Source: Sulfolobus sp. S-194 (GTDB taxonomy: Archaea > Thermoproteota > Thermoprotei_A > Sulfolobales > Sulfolobaceae). Taken from it: a stretch of 64,000 nucleotides of DNA. The first letter of the stretch is position 1. The number at the start of each line of letters is the position of its first letter. Both the position numbers and the translations under genes were made by a program. Of this stretch, positions 18,921 to 27,715 are shown one piece after another. The DNA lies in contig NZ_CP035730.1 in the NCBI RefSeq assembly GCF_012222305.1, forward strand, positions 372,001 through 436,000. Direction: 5' to 3'. The notes below the pieces were generated by a model. The model was given only the letters and a program-made list of their open reading frames with translations. It was not told the DNA's origin and searched no databases.

Positions 18921-20786
18921 TTATTTTCCGTACTTTTTCCATTCGGCTCCAGTAATTACCCCAAACCTTTTCAAAATTTCAACTCTAGGATCGTTTTGGT
19001 CAATCTCTTTTCCATAATTCTCATTAACAAATTTTCTTAGTTCTTCATGAAACTTTTTACACTCAATTCCATTAATATTAAGTATATCTTTCATGATACA
19101 TGCTTCATCAAAACTCTTGACGTTTAGTTGGAGAAGTCTTTTAGCCTCATCCTTAGATAAACCAGCTTTCACCATTTCTATTCCCTCTTTTGGTAAGCCA
19201 TATTTTACTCTCTCATAGAATTCAAGGGCTTCCTTTGCCTTTGGATGATTTAACGCTTTTAATACTCTATAAAGAGCAAAGGCTATCCATCTAGCGTTTG
19301 AAATTACATCATCGATGTCTTTTGCCGAAAGTTTTAGGCAAATAGACGCTATATCCCCTCCATTAATCCATCTTTCAATAAGTTCTTTTCCTTCTTCGCA
19401 CCCCCTTAATGATTGCAGCACAGCTGGTGATGAATATACAACGTCTAGTGGATTAAAGTCTTGTATGTTCACTGGAAAGCCGTTCAACGCTGAAACGTCA
19501 ATATAACTTAACGCTACAGCCTTTCCTAAGGGTGTTAGCTTTAGCATTTCCCTTTTCTCTACTAGATTCTGTTTTACTAGATAGTCTATTGCTGGTTTTA
19601 CTTCTTTCTCCTTAAATGTAAATGAACTCTTCCTTATTAGTTCCTCAACTTCTTCCTCCATTCTACTGAACCAGCTTATAACACCCAGCGTTAGGTTCTC
19701 AAGTTTAAAGTTAGCGTTATTAGTCTTATTCAGAAAGGAAGAAAAATAAGTTTTTACTACCTTATCCATTTCCTTAATTGTCTCTGTTATAACTATTGCC
19801 AATCCTTCTTCATCAAATCCAGGTCTCCCTGCCCTTCCTGCAATTTGCTTAAATTCTGCTAATGACAGATCCCTCCATCCTTTAAACTCTCCTTTATCAT
19901 CTGAGTCAGGCAATGAGATGTCATAAAAGACCGTAGCATAAACGGGTAAATTTACTCCTTGACCCAATGCCGTTGTAGACACTAATACTTTAACTTCGCC
20001 CTTCATAAAAGAGTCTATTACTTTATCCCTAATGTCATAAGGTAATCCGGAATGATAGGGTAGGGCTGGTATTGAGAACTTTCTAAGAGTTTCTGCGAGT
20101 GTTTCTGCGGAGTTTCTGCTTCTAACGAAGACCAATGTATTCTTTCCTAAAGACAGAATGTAATTCAGTACTCCTAAAAGTAGGTCTAATTTAGTGTTTT
20201 TCAGTCTTCTTTTCTCTATCGGTATAATCTTGTTATTGTCATAGCATTTAATTATGTAAGGAAATGCAATGCACTCATGGAGTGGCACTTTTCTTTTTTC
20301 TATTTTAATCAATTCCGCATTTAACCACTTCTTGTATTCCTCTACATTGCCTACTGTTGCACTTAATCCTATTATCGGGACTGAGTTCTCTTTTGCCCAA
20401 AGTACTATATTTTCTATTCCTAGTCCTCTATCACTTTCAACATTATGTATCTCGTCAATAATGACTAAGCTTATGTTTTTTAACCAACTGTAATTATGTC
20501 TAATAGCGCTATCAAATTTCTCGTAAGTTGTTAGTAAAGCCTCTGTTGACAGATATCTTAAATCGTCTTCATATACATCAGAATCTACATATTTTGCTTT
20601 CCTCTTTGTTGCCTTATAAACTTCTCTTGAAAGTGCCTTTAATGGTGAAGTATAAACTACTATTCCTTTTTCTTCATTAAGCAAATACTTGGCAATATGT
20701 GTTTTACCAGATCCAGTAGGAGCTACTATTAGATAATTCTTGCCATAAACGTAAGAGCTTTTGAACTGAGTAAATAATTCACTCAC
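18921..20786 (-). CDS. Ski2/Hel308-like superfamily 2 DNA/RNA helicase
   Basis: 621 residues. Motif I APTGSGKT (22-29), motif II DEIH (111-114), motif III SAT (142-144), motif V region TTALGQGVNLP and motif VI QIAGRAGRPG are all intact, followed by a winged-helix region (LTLGVISWFSR onward) and a helical C-terminus. It is about 80-100 residues shorter than Hel308/Hjm, lacking part of the N-terminal and C-terminal domains, so it is probably a separate Ski2-like paralogue. ATP-driven unwinding of forks or structured nucleic acid is the expected activity. It lies between the two inverted pilin genes. Confidence 0.85.
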   Translation of the reverse strand: MSELFTQFKSSYVYGKNYLIVAPTGSGKTHIAKYLLNEEKGIVVYTSPLKALSREVYKATKRKAKYVDSDVYEDDLRYLSTEALLTTYEKFDSAIRHNYSWLKNISLVIIDEIHNVESDRGLGIENIVLWAKENSVPIIGLSATVGNVEEYKKWLNAELIKIEKRKVPLHECIAFPYIIKCYDNNKIIPIEKRRLKNTKLDLLLGVLNYILSLGKNTLVFVRSRNSAETLAETLRKFSIPALPYHSGLPYDIRDKVIDSFMKGEVKVLVSTTALGQGVNLPVYATVFYDISLPDSDDKGEFKGWRDLSLAEFKQIAGRAGRPGFDEEGLAIVITETIKEMDKVVKTYFSSFLNKTNNANFKLENLTLGVISWFSRMEEEVEELIRKSSFTFKEKEVKPAIDYLVKQNLVEKREMLKLTPLGKAVALSYIDVSALNGFPVNIQDFNPLDVVYSSPAVLQSLRGCEEGKELIERWINGGDIASICLKLSAKDIDDVISNARWIAFALYRVLKALNHPKAKEALEFYERVKYGLPKEGIEMVKAGLSKDEAKRLLQLNVKSFDEACIMKDILNINGIECKKFHEELRKFVNENYGKEIDQNDPRVEILKRFGVITGAEWKKYGK

Positions 20787-20976
20787 AGAGGATATAAAGT
20801 GTAAAAGGATATAATTGATTTCCTTTCTTCACTCATGATTAGTAGTAACGTAATCTTGATAAAAAGTACAAAGTTTTGAGCAGGACATTTAATATAGTTT
20901 ATGTAATGTAGGTTTTACTTATCTTTCTTTTTCTTTCTACATTTATATAGGAAAAGTTTATATAGATGTCTACTTC

Positions 20977-21254
20977 ATATTTTTGTGAGTAAATATGTTG
21001 TTGAGGAGGAAGGCTAAGAAGGGATTGAGTGGTGCTGTAACTGCACTAATTCTAGTAATTGCATCAGTAATAATAGCATTAGTAGTTGTTGGATTTGCTT
21101 TCGGACTTTTCGGAGCTTTTGGAGGAACACCAACAGTAACACAAGTAGGAACAGGATATATTTACGTCAGTAAGGGTTATGCAGTAATTACTTTAAAGTC
21201 TTCTGGAAATGTACAAATACTTAGTGCGACAATTTCTGGAACATCATATAGTGC
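20977..21254 (+). repeat. Perfect 278-bp inverted repeat, right arm (in pilin copy 2)
   Basis: Same bases as the reverse complement of 16760-17037. It starts in the leader (atatttttgtgagtaaat) and ends at codon 87 of the pilin gene, exactly where the two proteins begin to differ. The interval between the arms is about 3.9 kb and carries the ectodomain pair and the helicase. Confidence 0.9.
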
Positions 21255-21432
21255 ATCTACAATTAGCGTCATCGGTGCTTCTAGCTCTAACTCTCTAACT
21301 GCTGGAGTTAATACGGTGTCGATTTATTTTGGTACATCAGATACATCTGGTTTGCAATCGGGTAGTACTTATACTATCTCCATAGCATTAAGTGATGGAT
21401 CAACTGTGCAAGTCTCAGTAATAGCACAATAA
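20995..21432 (+). CDS. Type IV pilin-like protein, copy 2
   Basis: 145 residues, with the same class III signal and hydrophobic helix as copy 1 (residues 1-86 identical) and the same C-terminus ([13 protein letters not shown]). The central part differs: residues about 87-128 read ASTISVIGASSSNS... instead of [10 protein letters not shown]..., with four extra residues. A TATA-like gtttatatag (20956-20965) lies about 30-39 nt upstream of the ATG and is shared with copy 1. Both copies look intact and expressible. A filament subunit exported and processed by the PibD peptidase is expected. Confidence 0.8.
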   Translation: MLLRRKAKKGLSGAVTALILVIASVIIALVVVGFAFGLFGAFGGTPTVTQVGTGYIYVSKGYAVITLKSSGNVQILSATISGTSYSASTISVIGASSSNSLTAGVNTVSIYFGTSDTSGLQSGSTYTISIALSDGSTVQVSVIAQ

Positions 21433-21978
21433 AGTTAGTTCTTTTTTCTTCTTATTCTCTTCTAATCAACTTTTTAAATCTATCAATGAACAATTAAATT
21501 TCTATTACTGATTATTTAATTTTTTAATAATAGTATATCTTCTTGTCCCTTAATACTTAATAGCATTTAATCGGAAAATCCTTGCAGTGAATAATTATTT
21601 CGAAAGATATCATAGATATTTATACTATATTTCATCTCAAAGAGAGTAAATTTATCAGTATTAGATGAAAATTTTATACAATAGAATCGTATTTGTTTAA
21701 AAACTGTTTCAACGTAGAATTTTTACGTAAAATGCTAACTTAAAAAATTTAAACTATTTAATTTAATTATTTGCAATTTTATATTTTGTCAGACTTTAGG
21801 GGACAAGATATTCTTCTTAATATCCTTATAAACTTAGAGAGACTTTTGTACTTTAAGTTATGAGCGAGTATAATTTAGAGTGAATTAAATTGGTTAAGGA
21901 TATTGTTATTATTCCTAGATTAAAAAAGTTTTAGTGCTAAAAATACTCTAGTGTTTTAAAATTCATGTAATACAAAGG
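21433..21978. other. AT-rich gap between pilin copy 2 and tRNA-Gln
   Basis: About 545 bp with no convincing gene. Frames are short and broken by stops in all directions. The first bases after the pilin stop include a pyrimidine-rich tract (cttttttcttcttattctcttct) that could end transcription. Two short matches around gacaagatattcttctt and tcttcttgtcc suggest minor internal repetition but nothing structured. Confidence 0.4.
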
Positions 21979-22051
21979 TAGCCGGGCTGGGATTTGAACC
22001 CAGGTCCGAGGGGCCAGAGCCCTCGATCCTTGACCACTAGACGACCCGGCT
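21979..22051 (-). tRNA. tRNA-Gln (CUG)
   Basis: A 73-nt cloverleaf on the minus strand: acceptor AGCCGGG/CCCGGCT with discriminator A, anticodon stem GAGGG/CCCTC enclosing loop CTCTGGC, which places CUG at positions 34-36, and T-arm TGGG-TTCAAAT-CCCA. No intron and no encoded CCA. The CUG anticodon assigns glutamine (CAG codons). Confidence 0.88.
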
Positions 22052-22250
22052 AATAATAATACTAGAAAGTAGATTTAAAAAGTGAATGGTTCTTTTTTGT
22101 TGTAAACTCTCTGTATAAATACTTTTTTATTTACTAAGAAGCAAAGCACTAAAAATTCTATTTAAAATTTATAAATTCTAAAGCTTGTTGAAGGAGTGAC
22201 GAAGTATTTTATAAATCAAGCTTTAAAACTAGTACGCATTCTTCGTTTCT

Positions 22251-22580
22251 ATGAAAGTGGTTGTACAGATAAAGGATTTGGATAAAGTAACTCAAGCATT
22301 AAGATCTGTTATTAATCTTTATAATGATATTAATGATGCTGAAATAGAAGTTGTTTTCCACCAATCTGCTATAAAGGCTTTGTTGAAAGATAGTGAAACT
22401 AGAAGTGTTATTGAAGATTTAATGAATAAAAAGAACATTAACATTGTTGGTTGTGAGAATAGTATAAGATCTCAAAATCTTTCTCACGATCAGCTTATTC
22501 CAGGAATTAAGATTGTGACTTCTGGTGTTGGTGAGATTGTTAGGAAGCAAAGTGAAGGTTGGGTTTATTTAGTTTTATGA
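22251..22580 (+). CDS. DsrE-family protein
   Basis: A 109-residue single-domain protein with the DsrE/DsrF Rossmann-like pattern: N-terminal strand KVVVQI, long helix, VVFHQSAIKALL, a conserved cysteine C68 in IVGCENSIRS, then LIPGIKIVTSGVGEIVRKQ and an aromatic end. Family members take part in sulfur transfer (persulfide on the cysteine) or simply bind small ligands. It lies 37 nt upstream of a solute-binding-like gene on the same strand. A sulfur-trafficking role in this sulfur-metabolising lineage is plausible but inferred. Confidence 0.8.
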   Translation: MKVVVQIKDLDKVTQALRSVINLYNDINDAEIEVVFHQSAIKALLKDSETRSVIEDLMNKKNINIVGCENSIRSQNLSHDQLIPGIKIVTSGVGEIVRKQSEGWVYLVL

Positions 22581-22617
22581 GTGAATATTTTTTATATTCT
22601 TTCATCTAATTTACGTT

Positions 22618-23337
22618 ATGGATATAACTTTATCTAATTTTGATATATTGGAAGATTTTTGGGGCAGTACTGACGGAATAAAGATGTCATTCTCTGGTAA
22701 TCAGTGGTTTGTAGTACCGGATTTGATCACTTTACTTAACAAAAAAGGATTCACCGTGTATATAGAAACTATTCCTCCCGGAATTGTTAGGAAGAGGGCT
22801 GGGGGTGAAAATCTTAAGGTTGGAAATCTGGAAATTACTTTTAAACCGGAAATCGTTTCCTTACCTCCTTCTCTCCTAGAGGGATTAAAAGTTAAGAAGA
22901 TGAAAGAATATGTTGAAAATGAATTAGCTATTGTTTATTCTTCAAAAGTCAATGATTGGTGTGATTTAAAGGGAAAGAAGGTTGCTGTACCTAACCCAGA
23001 AACTGAGGGGATAGGAGTTCTTTTTAAACAACTGTATGAGGAGTATTGCGGCAGTTACGAGGAGTTTATTTCTTCAGCGTATTTAACTAAAGTTCACCAT
23101 AGAGAAATACCATACATGTTGTCTAAAGGTTTAATCGAGGCTGGAGTTGTCTGGAAAACTGAGGCAATTTACTGGAAATTTAACTACATAATACCAGCGT
23201 TTAATAAGAAAGGAAAATTGGCTTTTGCGTTGCTGAGTAATAGTAGTGAGATCTCAGAGATATTATTTGATTATCTCTTTTCTTCAGATGTTCAGGCGAT
23301 TTATGAGAAATATGGTTTCAAATGGATTACTATCTAA
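22618..23337 (+). CDS. Periplasmic-binding-protein-like protein without signal peptide
   Basis: 239 residues with the type II substrate-binding fold pattern: ELAIVYSSKVNDWCDLKGKKVAVPNPETEGIGVLFKQLYEEY resembles the hinge and ligand loop of molybdate/tungstate (ModA/WtpA) proteins in three conserved steps, and the C-terminal third (EAGVVWKTEA...IIPAFNKKGKLAFALL) completes the second lobe. No signal peptide or lipobox is seen and the start at 22618 fits the spacing from dsrE, so the protein should stay in the cytoplasm. No permease gene is adjacent. It could be a ligand sensor or carrier acting with the DsrE partner. Confidence 0.6.
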   Translation: MDITLSNFDILEDFWGSTDGIKMSFSGNQWFVVPDLITLLNKKGFTVYIETIPPGIVRKRAGGENLKVGNLEITFKPEIVSLPPSLLEGLKVKKMKEYVENELAIVYSSKVNDWCDLKGKKVAVPNPETEGIGVLFKQLYEEYCGSYEEFISSAYLTKVHHREIPYMLSKGLIEAGVVWKTEAIYWKFNYIIPAFNKKGKLAFALLSNSSEISEILFDYLFSSDVQAIYEKYGFKWITI

Positions 23338-24064
23338 GGATTTTCTCACAATCTGGATTAACACAGGTTAAAGTTCACTGAAGATTTATTGTCAAATGCT
23401 AAAAACTCAGAGTTAACATAGTCTTTTTCATAGTAAATGCGAAGAGAAAATGATATTTGCCAATTATTTTGTTACTCCAATATTTCGTATTGGGCACATA
23501 ACTATCCTTTTATTCCTTTGCAACTAATACGAAAAAGAGTATAATTCGAGTTAGTTTAATAGAATAGAGAAAAACTAGAAACAAGGGCTGTTAAGAGCGG
23601 AAATTATGAGAGACATTAGTAAGTAAAAATGCTCAGAAGCTTTGCAACTTAGTAGAACTTATTTATTTCAGTAGATCCAGTGAACTTTCAAATTATTTAT
23701 AAAGAAAATATGAAGGATAATATATATATATATAAACTGTAAATAATATAAAGTAGAGTTTCATTATAGAGCGATTCAGGTTTTCATTGCGTATTCATTT
23801 TATTTTTATCACTATAAGATTAAATAATTGGTTACACAGTTGGTATTTGTTAGAGAAGCTAAGAGGTTATAGTACAAATTAAATCTCGTAATGATATGTA
23901 ATCAATTATTTCTTTATGCAATTATTCTAGTTATAAGAAAAATATTGCTTTTTGGGGAAGATATCTTAACTATCGTCAGTTTAATATTCTGTAGAAAGAG
24001 AAAAATTTAATATTTATATATCTTTTACACAAAAAAGAGTTTTTAATTCTTGGATAGAAGATTT
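23338..24064. other. Long AT-rich gap without a recognisable gene
   Basis: About 725 bp between the binding-protein-like gene and the permease end. All frames are short and stop-rich. There is a (ta)n run near 23720-23732 and several TATA-like words but no cloverleaf, no box C/D pair that I can place and no clear inverted repeat. It may hold a decayed gene; I cannot identify one. Confidence 0.4.
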
Positions 24065-25420
24065 TTAAATTTCAGCTACTTTCTTATTTGCTACCATCCT
24101 ATAAATAGCACCAGCTACTATCCATGCTATGAACGATAATACTCCTATTAATACGTATGCGTTCACAGATGTAGTTACAATGTTAGCAAATATCACAAAT
24201 GATAATATTAAATTTATTGCAGCAGTGAGAGCAATATTCCAAATTGATAGGTCATTGTTTTTCTTTAAGATAAATAGTAAACTTATATTAGCAGTAAATA
24301 GTGCTATTAAGAACCCAAATGTGGTAGTTATCCCAACTGATAAGAAAACGTTTTCTGGGCCAATTATTAATGAGAAGATTAAAGTATATGCTAAGGAAAA
24401 TACAAGCGAGAATAGTATAGCCTTATGTGGAGTCCTATTAGTTTCATGAACCTCATATAATCTCTTATCTAATACACCATCCCTCGCCATAGCAAATACT
24501 ACTCTAGATACTGTATTGAAGAAAGTTACGGAATCAGTTAAACCGCTATTTATAAGAAGAATTGTTAATATTATTCCCAGAGCTGTTCCACCATATCTTA
24601 CTCCTAAGATTATACCGGGTACTAGCTGAGTAAAGAAAGAAGACATGTTATTTACACCCCAGCCTACTACAAATGCTTCACTTGCCATTAGATAAGTTAC
24701 TCCAACAAGTAGGGCAGCAGTAAAAACTCCTTTAGATATCGTATTCTTAGGATCCTTAGCCTCTTCTCCTAAAACAGATGTTGTCTCGTATCCAGCGAAA
24801 GCTAGAAATACAAATGCCATACCTACACCAACATTAAATGGTGAAGCATACTTAAACGTGAACGTATCTGGATCTGGAGGAACTTTAGTAAATATTAGAA
24901 AAGATGTAGCCAATATAAAAACTATTTCAAGAATACTCATCGTTAACGTAAATCTTAAAGAGGGCCTAACTCCCAAATAAGATAAGATACCTCCAAATAA
25001 GGCTACCATTATTACCAATGGGATCCATAACCAAGATGGAGTTGAAACACCTAGGGCTTGTAATGCACCGGGGAGAAAGACGCCAATTGACAAATAGATG
25101 AATACTAATGCAGTTAAAGCATAAAGCACATAAGCCCATCCTATGAAATAACCTGTAGTTCTTCCTAATCCGGCAGAAATGAATGCATATATTCCACCGG
25201 CGCTTTGAACATACCTACTTGTAATAGATAATCTAGTTGCATCTAACAAAACTCCTAAAGTTGCAATTATAACTGCCAAAGGAAGTGAGGCATAAGCATA
25301 AGCAGCGGCCCCAGTTAATGTTACTAAACTAGCCATTGCTGGAGCAGCACCACCAATACCCTGAGCAACAACTTCTCTAAATGAAACTGTACCCTTAGCT
25401 AACTCCTTGTTCTCTTTCAT
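24065..25420 (-). CDS. APC-superfamily amino acid permease
   Basis: 451 residues with twelve predicted helices. The N-terminus carries the APC signature (VAQGIGGAAPAMASL, then AGGIYAFISAGLG), and helix 6 has FVFLAFAGYETTSVLGEEAKDPKNTI, the region that binds the substrate amino group. Amino acid or polyamine uptake by ion symport is expected; specificity cannot be told. It is 86 nt downstream of the acetamidase/formamidase gene, same strand, and near a glutamine-synthetase-like gene, which together suggest a nitrogen-scavenging set. Confidence 0.88.
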   Translation of the reverse strand: MKENKELAKGTVSFREVVAQGIGGAAPAMASLVTLTGAAAYAYASLPLAVIIATLGVLLDATRLSITSRYVQSAGGIYAFISAGLGRTTGYFIGWAYVLYALTALVFIYLSIGVFLPGALQALGVSTPSWLWIPLVIMVALFGGILSYLGVRPSLRFTLTMSILEIVFILATSFLIFTKVPPDPDTFTFKYASPFNVGVGMAFVFLAFAGYETTSVLGEEAKDPKNTISKGVFTAALLVGVTYLMASEAFVVGWGVNNMSSFFTQLVPGIILGVRYGGTALGIILTILLINSGLTDSVTFFNTVSRVVFAMARDGVLDKRLYEVHETNRTPHKAILFSLVFSLAYTLIFSLIIGPENVFLSVGITTTFGFLIALFTANISLLFILKKNNDLSIWNIALTAAINLILSFVIFANIVTTSVNAYVLIGVLSFIAWIVAGAIYRMVANKKVAEI

Positions 25421-25506
25421 AAATCTAAGACGATTCTGTTATCTTAAATCTCTTTCTTCAAAACATAAAAATATGAGATTTAAATTTTTTAAAAAATCAA
25501 ACTTTG

Positions 25507-26463
25507 TCAGAACAAATTAATATTTATGTCAAAAATGTTTTTTGGCAAATATGCTGTAACTATCCAATTAGGAACATCTACTACCTCACTAACCCTAAGA
25601 TTTACTGCAACACTAGCTAATATGTAAGCCTCTACTGGAGTCATGTATTTGGATAAAATGGAGATTATCCCCTTAATAGCTTTTTTCGCAGCACTCCACA
25701 GATTAGGATCTATGCCAGGATATGCTATATATTCCTCATATTCCATCTCCTTTACTTTCTTAGCTACAAAGAGTGGTTGGGTTAAACCCACATTTTTGAT
25801 TAACCTAACCTTCATTGTAACTTCCATGGGAGCTTCTATTGCAGTTCCGCAAACCTCACCATCACCCTGAGCTAAGTGAGTATCACCTATGGAAAGTAGT
25901 GCTCCGTTTACAAACACTGGAAGATATAACTTAGTGCCTATAGTTAAGTGCTTTATATCCATATTTCCTCCGTTTTCCCTAGGAGGTATAGTGCTTAACT
26001 TTCCTCTATATGGTAATGCAGTACCTATTACGCCAGGGAAAGGATATATTTGGACTTTAACGTTTAAATCACCAAATTTTGCGTAGGCATATTTCTCATC
26101 AACTTTCCAAATTTTGAGGGCTGGGCCTTGAAGATCTATAGGTGCAGTGTATTGCTCATCAGCAAGAAATCCGAATCCTGGAAGTACCCCAGTCCATCCC
26201 CATCCCTTATGCTTAAATTCTAAGAACTCAATCTCTAAAGCGTCTCCTGGTTCCGCACCTTTTACCTCTATTGGCCCTGTTAATGGGTGAATTTTAGAGA
26301 AGTCTAATTTTAAGAGATCCTTTTCTGTAGATGAAGGTGTAACTTGACCATCAGATGCCTCTTTGGTTTCCACAGTTATAACATCTCCATCGCTTATTGT
26401 CATAATTGGAGGTATGGAACTATCCCACTTATTATGTGTTATTGCATGAATAGTATATTGCAT
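25507..26463 (-). CDS. Acetamidase/formamidase family amidohydrolase
   Basis: 318 residues of the FmdA/AmdA family that release ammonia from short aliphatic amides. Visible family marks: LTGPIEVKGAEPGDALEIEFLE (the GPI-x-V-x-GAEPGD core), GVLPGFGFLAD, HLTIGTKLYLPVFVNGALLSIGDTHLAQGDGEVCGTAIE with the metal-associated DxHxAxGDGE segment. Length matches the archaeal and bacterial enzymes. The start at 26463 (MQYTIHAITH) agrees with the family. Substrate could be formamide, acetamide or another simple amide. Confidence 0.88.
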   Translation of the reverse strand: MQYTIHAITHNKWDSSIPPIMTISDGDVITVETKEASDGQVTPSSTEKDLLKLDFSKIHPLTGPIEVKGAEPGDALEIEFLEFKHKGWGWTGVLPGFGFLADEQYTAPIDLQGPALKIWKVDEKYAYAKFGDLNVKVQIYPFPGVIGTALPYRGKLSTIPPRENGGNMDIKHLTIGTKLYLPVFVNGALLSIGDTHLAQGDGEVCGTAIEAPMEVTMKVRLIKNVGLTQPLFVAKKVKEMEYEEYIAYPGIDPNLWSAAKKAIKGIISILSKYMTPVEAYILASVAVNLRVSEVVDVPNWIVTAYLPKNIFDININLF

Positions 26464-26648
26464 ATAATGTTAATTCTCTTTCTTAACTTATAAGTATTAA
26501 GTCCTCATTTACCCTAATTTCCTAGTATTATTTTTATCAAATTCCTTATGTATTTCTTGTTAAATCAGCTAATACTAAGTTTTAAGTACTGGGTTCTCAA
26601 ATATTATCTAACAACTGTTATGAGTGTGTATGATAAAGGGATACTGGA

Positions 26649-26881
26649 CTGAATCCTTTTTTTATGTTAATAGAAATCTTTTTATATTCATTTATTTTAC
26701 ATTTTATTGATATAAAGATTATCTCTCAGACCGATGTAGGCTATGTCCAAAGGGTAATAGTGTAGATGTAAGCCCCGTGCCTTTGGGCTCTAAGGAGTCC
26801 CATGACCCACCTACTGAGGGTTAGGTCCCTACACTCAATCATGATTGAAGATAAAATGAGAAATGAAAGTGTAAAGACAAA
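26649..26881 (+). repeat. Structured repeat, copy A (candidate ncRNA with own promoter)
   Basis: About 230 bp homologous to 30182-30428 in the same orientation. Shared parts in order: CTGAATCC, a TATA box (TTTTTATATT, 26679-26688), ATCTCTCA-ACCGATGT-GGCTATG-CCAAA, GGGCTCTAAGGAGTCCCATGACCCACCTA split over 26784-26812, and a 3' inverted repeat GTCCCTACACT (26825-26835) with AGTGTAAAGAC (26868-26878). Copy A lacks the CCACCTA/TAGGTGG hairpin arm of copy B. The conserved promoter position suggests transcription from about 26710. No coding capacity is conserved between copies. Confidence 0.55.
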
Positions 26882-27380
26882 AGGTTATTTTTTAAATCCC
26901 TATTTTGCTGAAGAGTTGGAAAAGAGTAAGAATTTAGAGAACCTAATGAAATTCCTTAAGTCAATATCACATAAAGAGTTAAAGAAAATTTTTAGGGAAA
27001 CTATATATGAAAAGATGAGGCCCTCATAGATATAAATGCATTTATATTTAGAAAAGTAGGAAAAGTAAAGTTAGTATAGTAATACTGATAGAAATTATGG
27101 AATTGGCTTTAAGGAAGTATATTGAATATAATAAAAAAGTGAAAGATTAAGGGCTTTAGGTTATCCGAACATCGTAACCTCACTTCCGCTAATTATTGAT
27201 AAAATAGTTGAGTTAAAAGATAATGAAATACGAGATCTGGTTTATTACGTAATTTAGAGAGATCTAGATCTGCAGATGCCTACCTTGTGGTTTAAAGCAA
27301 GAGGTTTAAAATACCTAGAATTACCATAGATAAGGATTTCTAAAGAGGTAAGGATGAGATAGAAGTTATAGACTCGCGAA
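26826..27380 (+). pseudogene. Gene remnants next to structured repeat A
   Basis: A short frame from an ATG at 26841 gives MIEDKMRNESVK... ending MRPS at 27029, helical and charged. Beyond it, peptide-like pieces appear in changing frames with stops between them: ALIDINAFIFRKVGK near 27030, then ELALRKYIEYNKKVKD from about 27100, RALGYPNIVTSLPL near 27150 and DLDLQMPTLWFKARGLKY near 27260. The mixture of coding-like composition and frameshifts suggests one or two decayed genes; the parent family is not recognised (a toxin-antitoxin pair is a guess). A GTAGGAAGTT/AACTTCCTAC inverted repeat (27467-27502) follows. Confidence 0.4.
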
Positions 27381-27715
27381 TATTGTTATACATAGTTTAA
27401 ATAAATGTTATCAAATCCCTACTTTTTCTCCGCAATAAGTCACTTCTGTCCATTAGGAATGTGGAAGTAGGAAGTTAATGTTCGGAATTGTGAACTTCCT
27501 ACAACTTATGAGATAAGACCATATTTTTGTTGTAATATAAAATAACTTAAAATTAATAAAAAAGTGAACTTTACGCATACTCTATTATCGGAAAAATTTA
27601 TCAACTTAACCTGAATAGTTATAAATTGAAATCACGTAGGAAACTTTGAAACCAGAAACTCCTTATTTCTATTTACTGGTGACGATGAGATTACTTAAAA
27701 AGTCTTAAAAGTTCT

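Noticed and set aside
23720-23732. (TA)n run as a possible origin or regulatory element
   Set aside because: No repeated origin-recognition boxes, no orc1/cdc6 gene and no further structure nearby.
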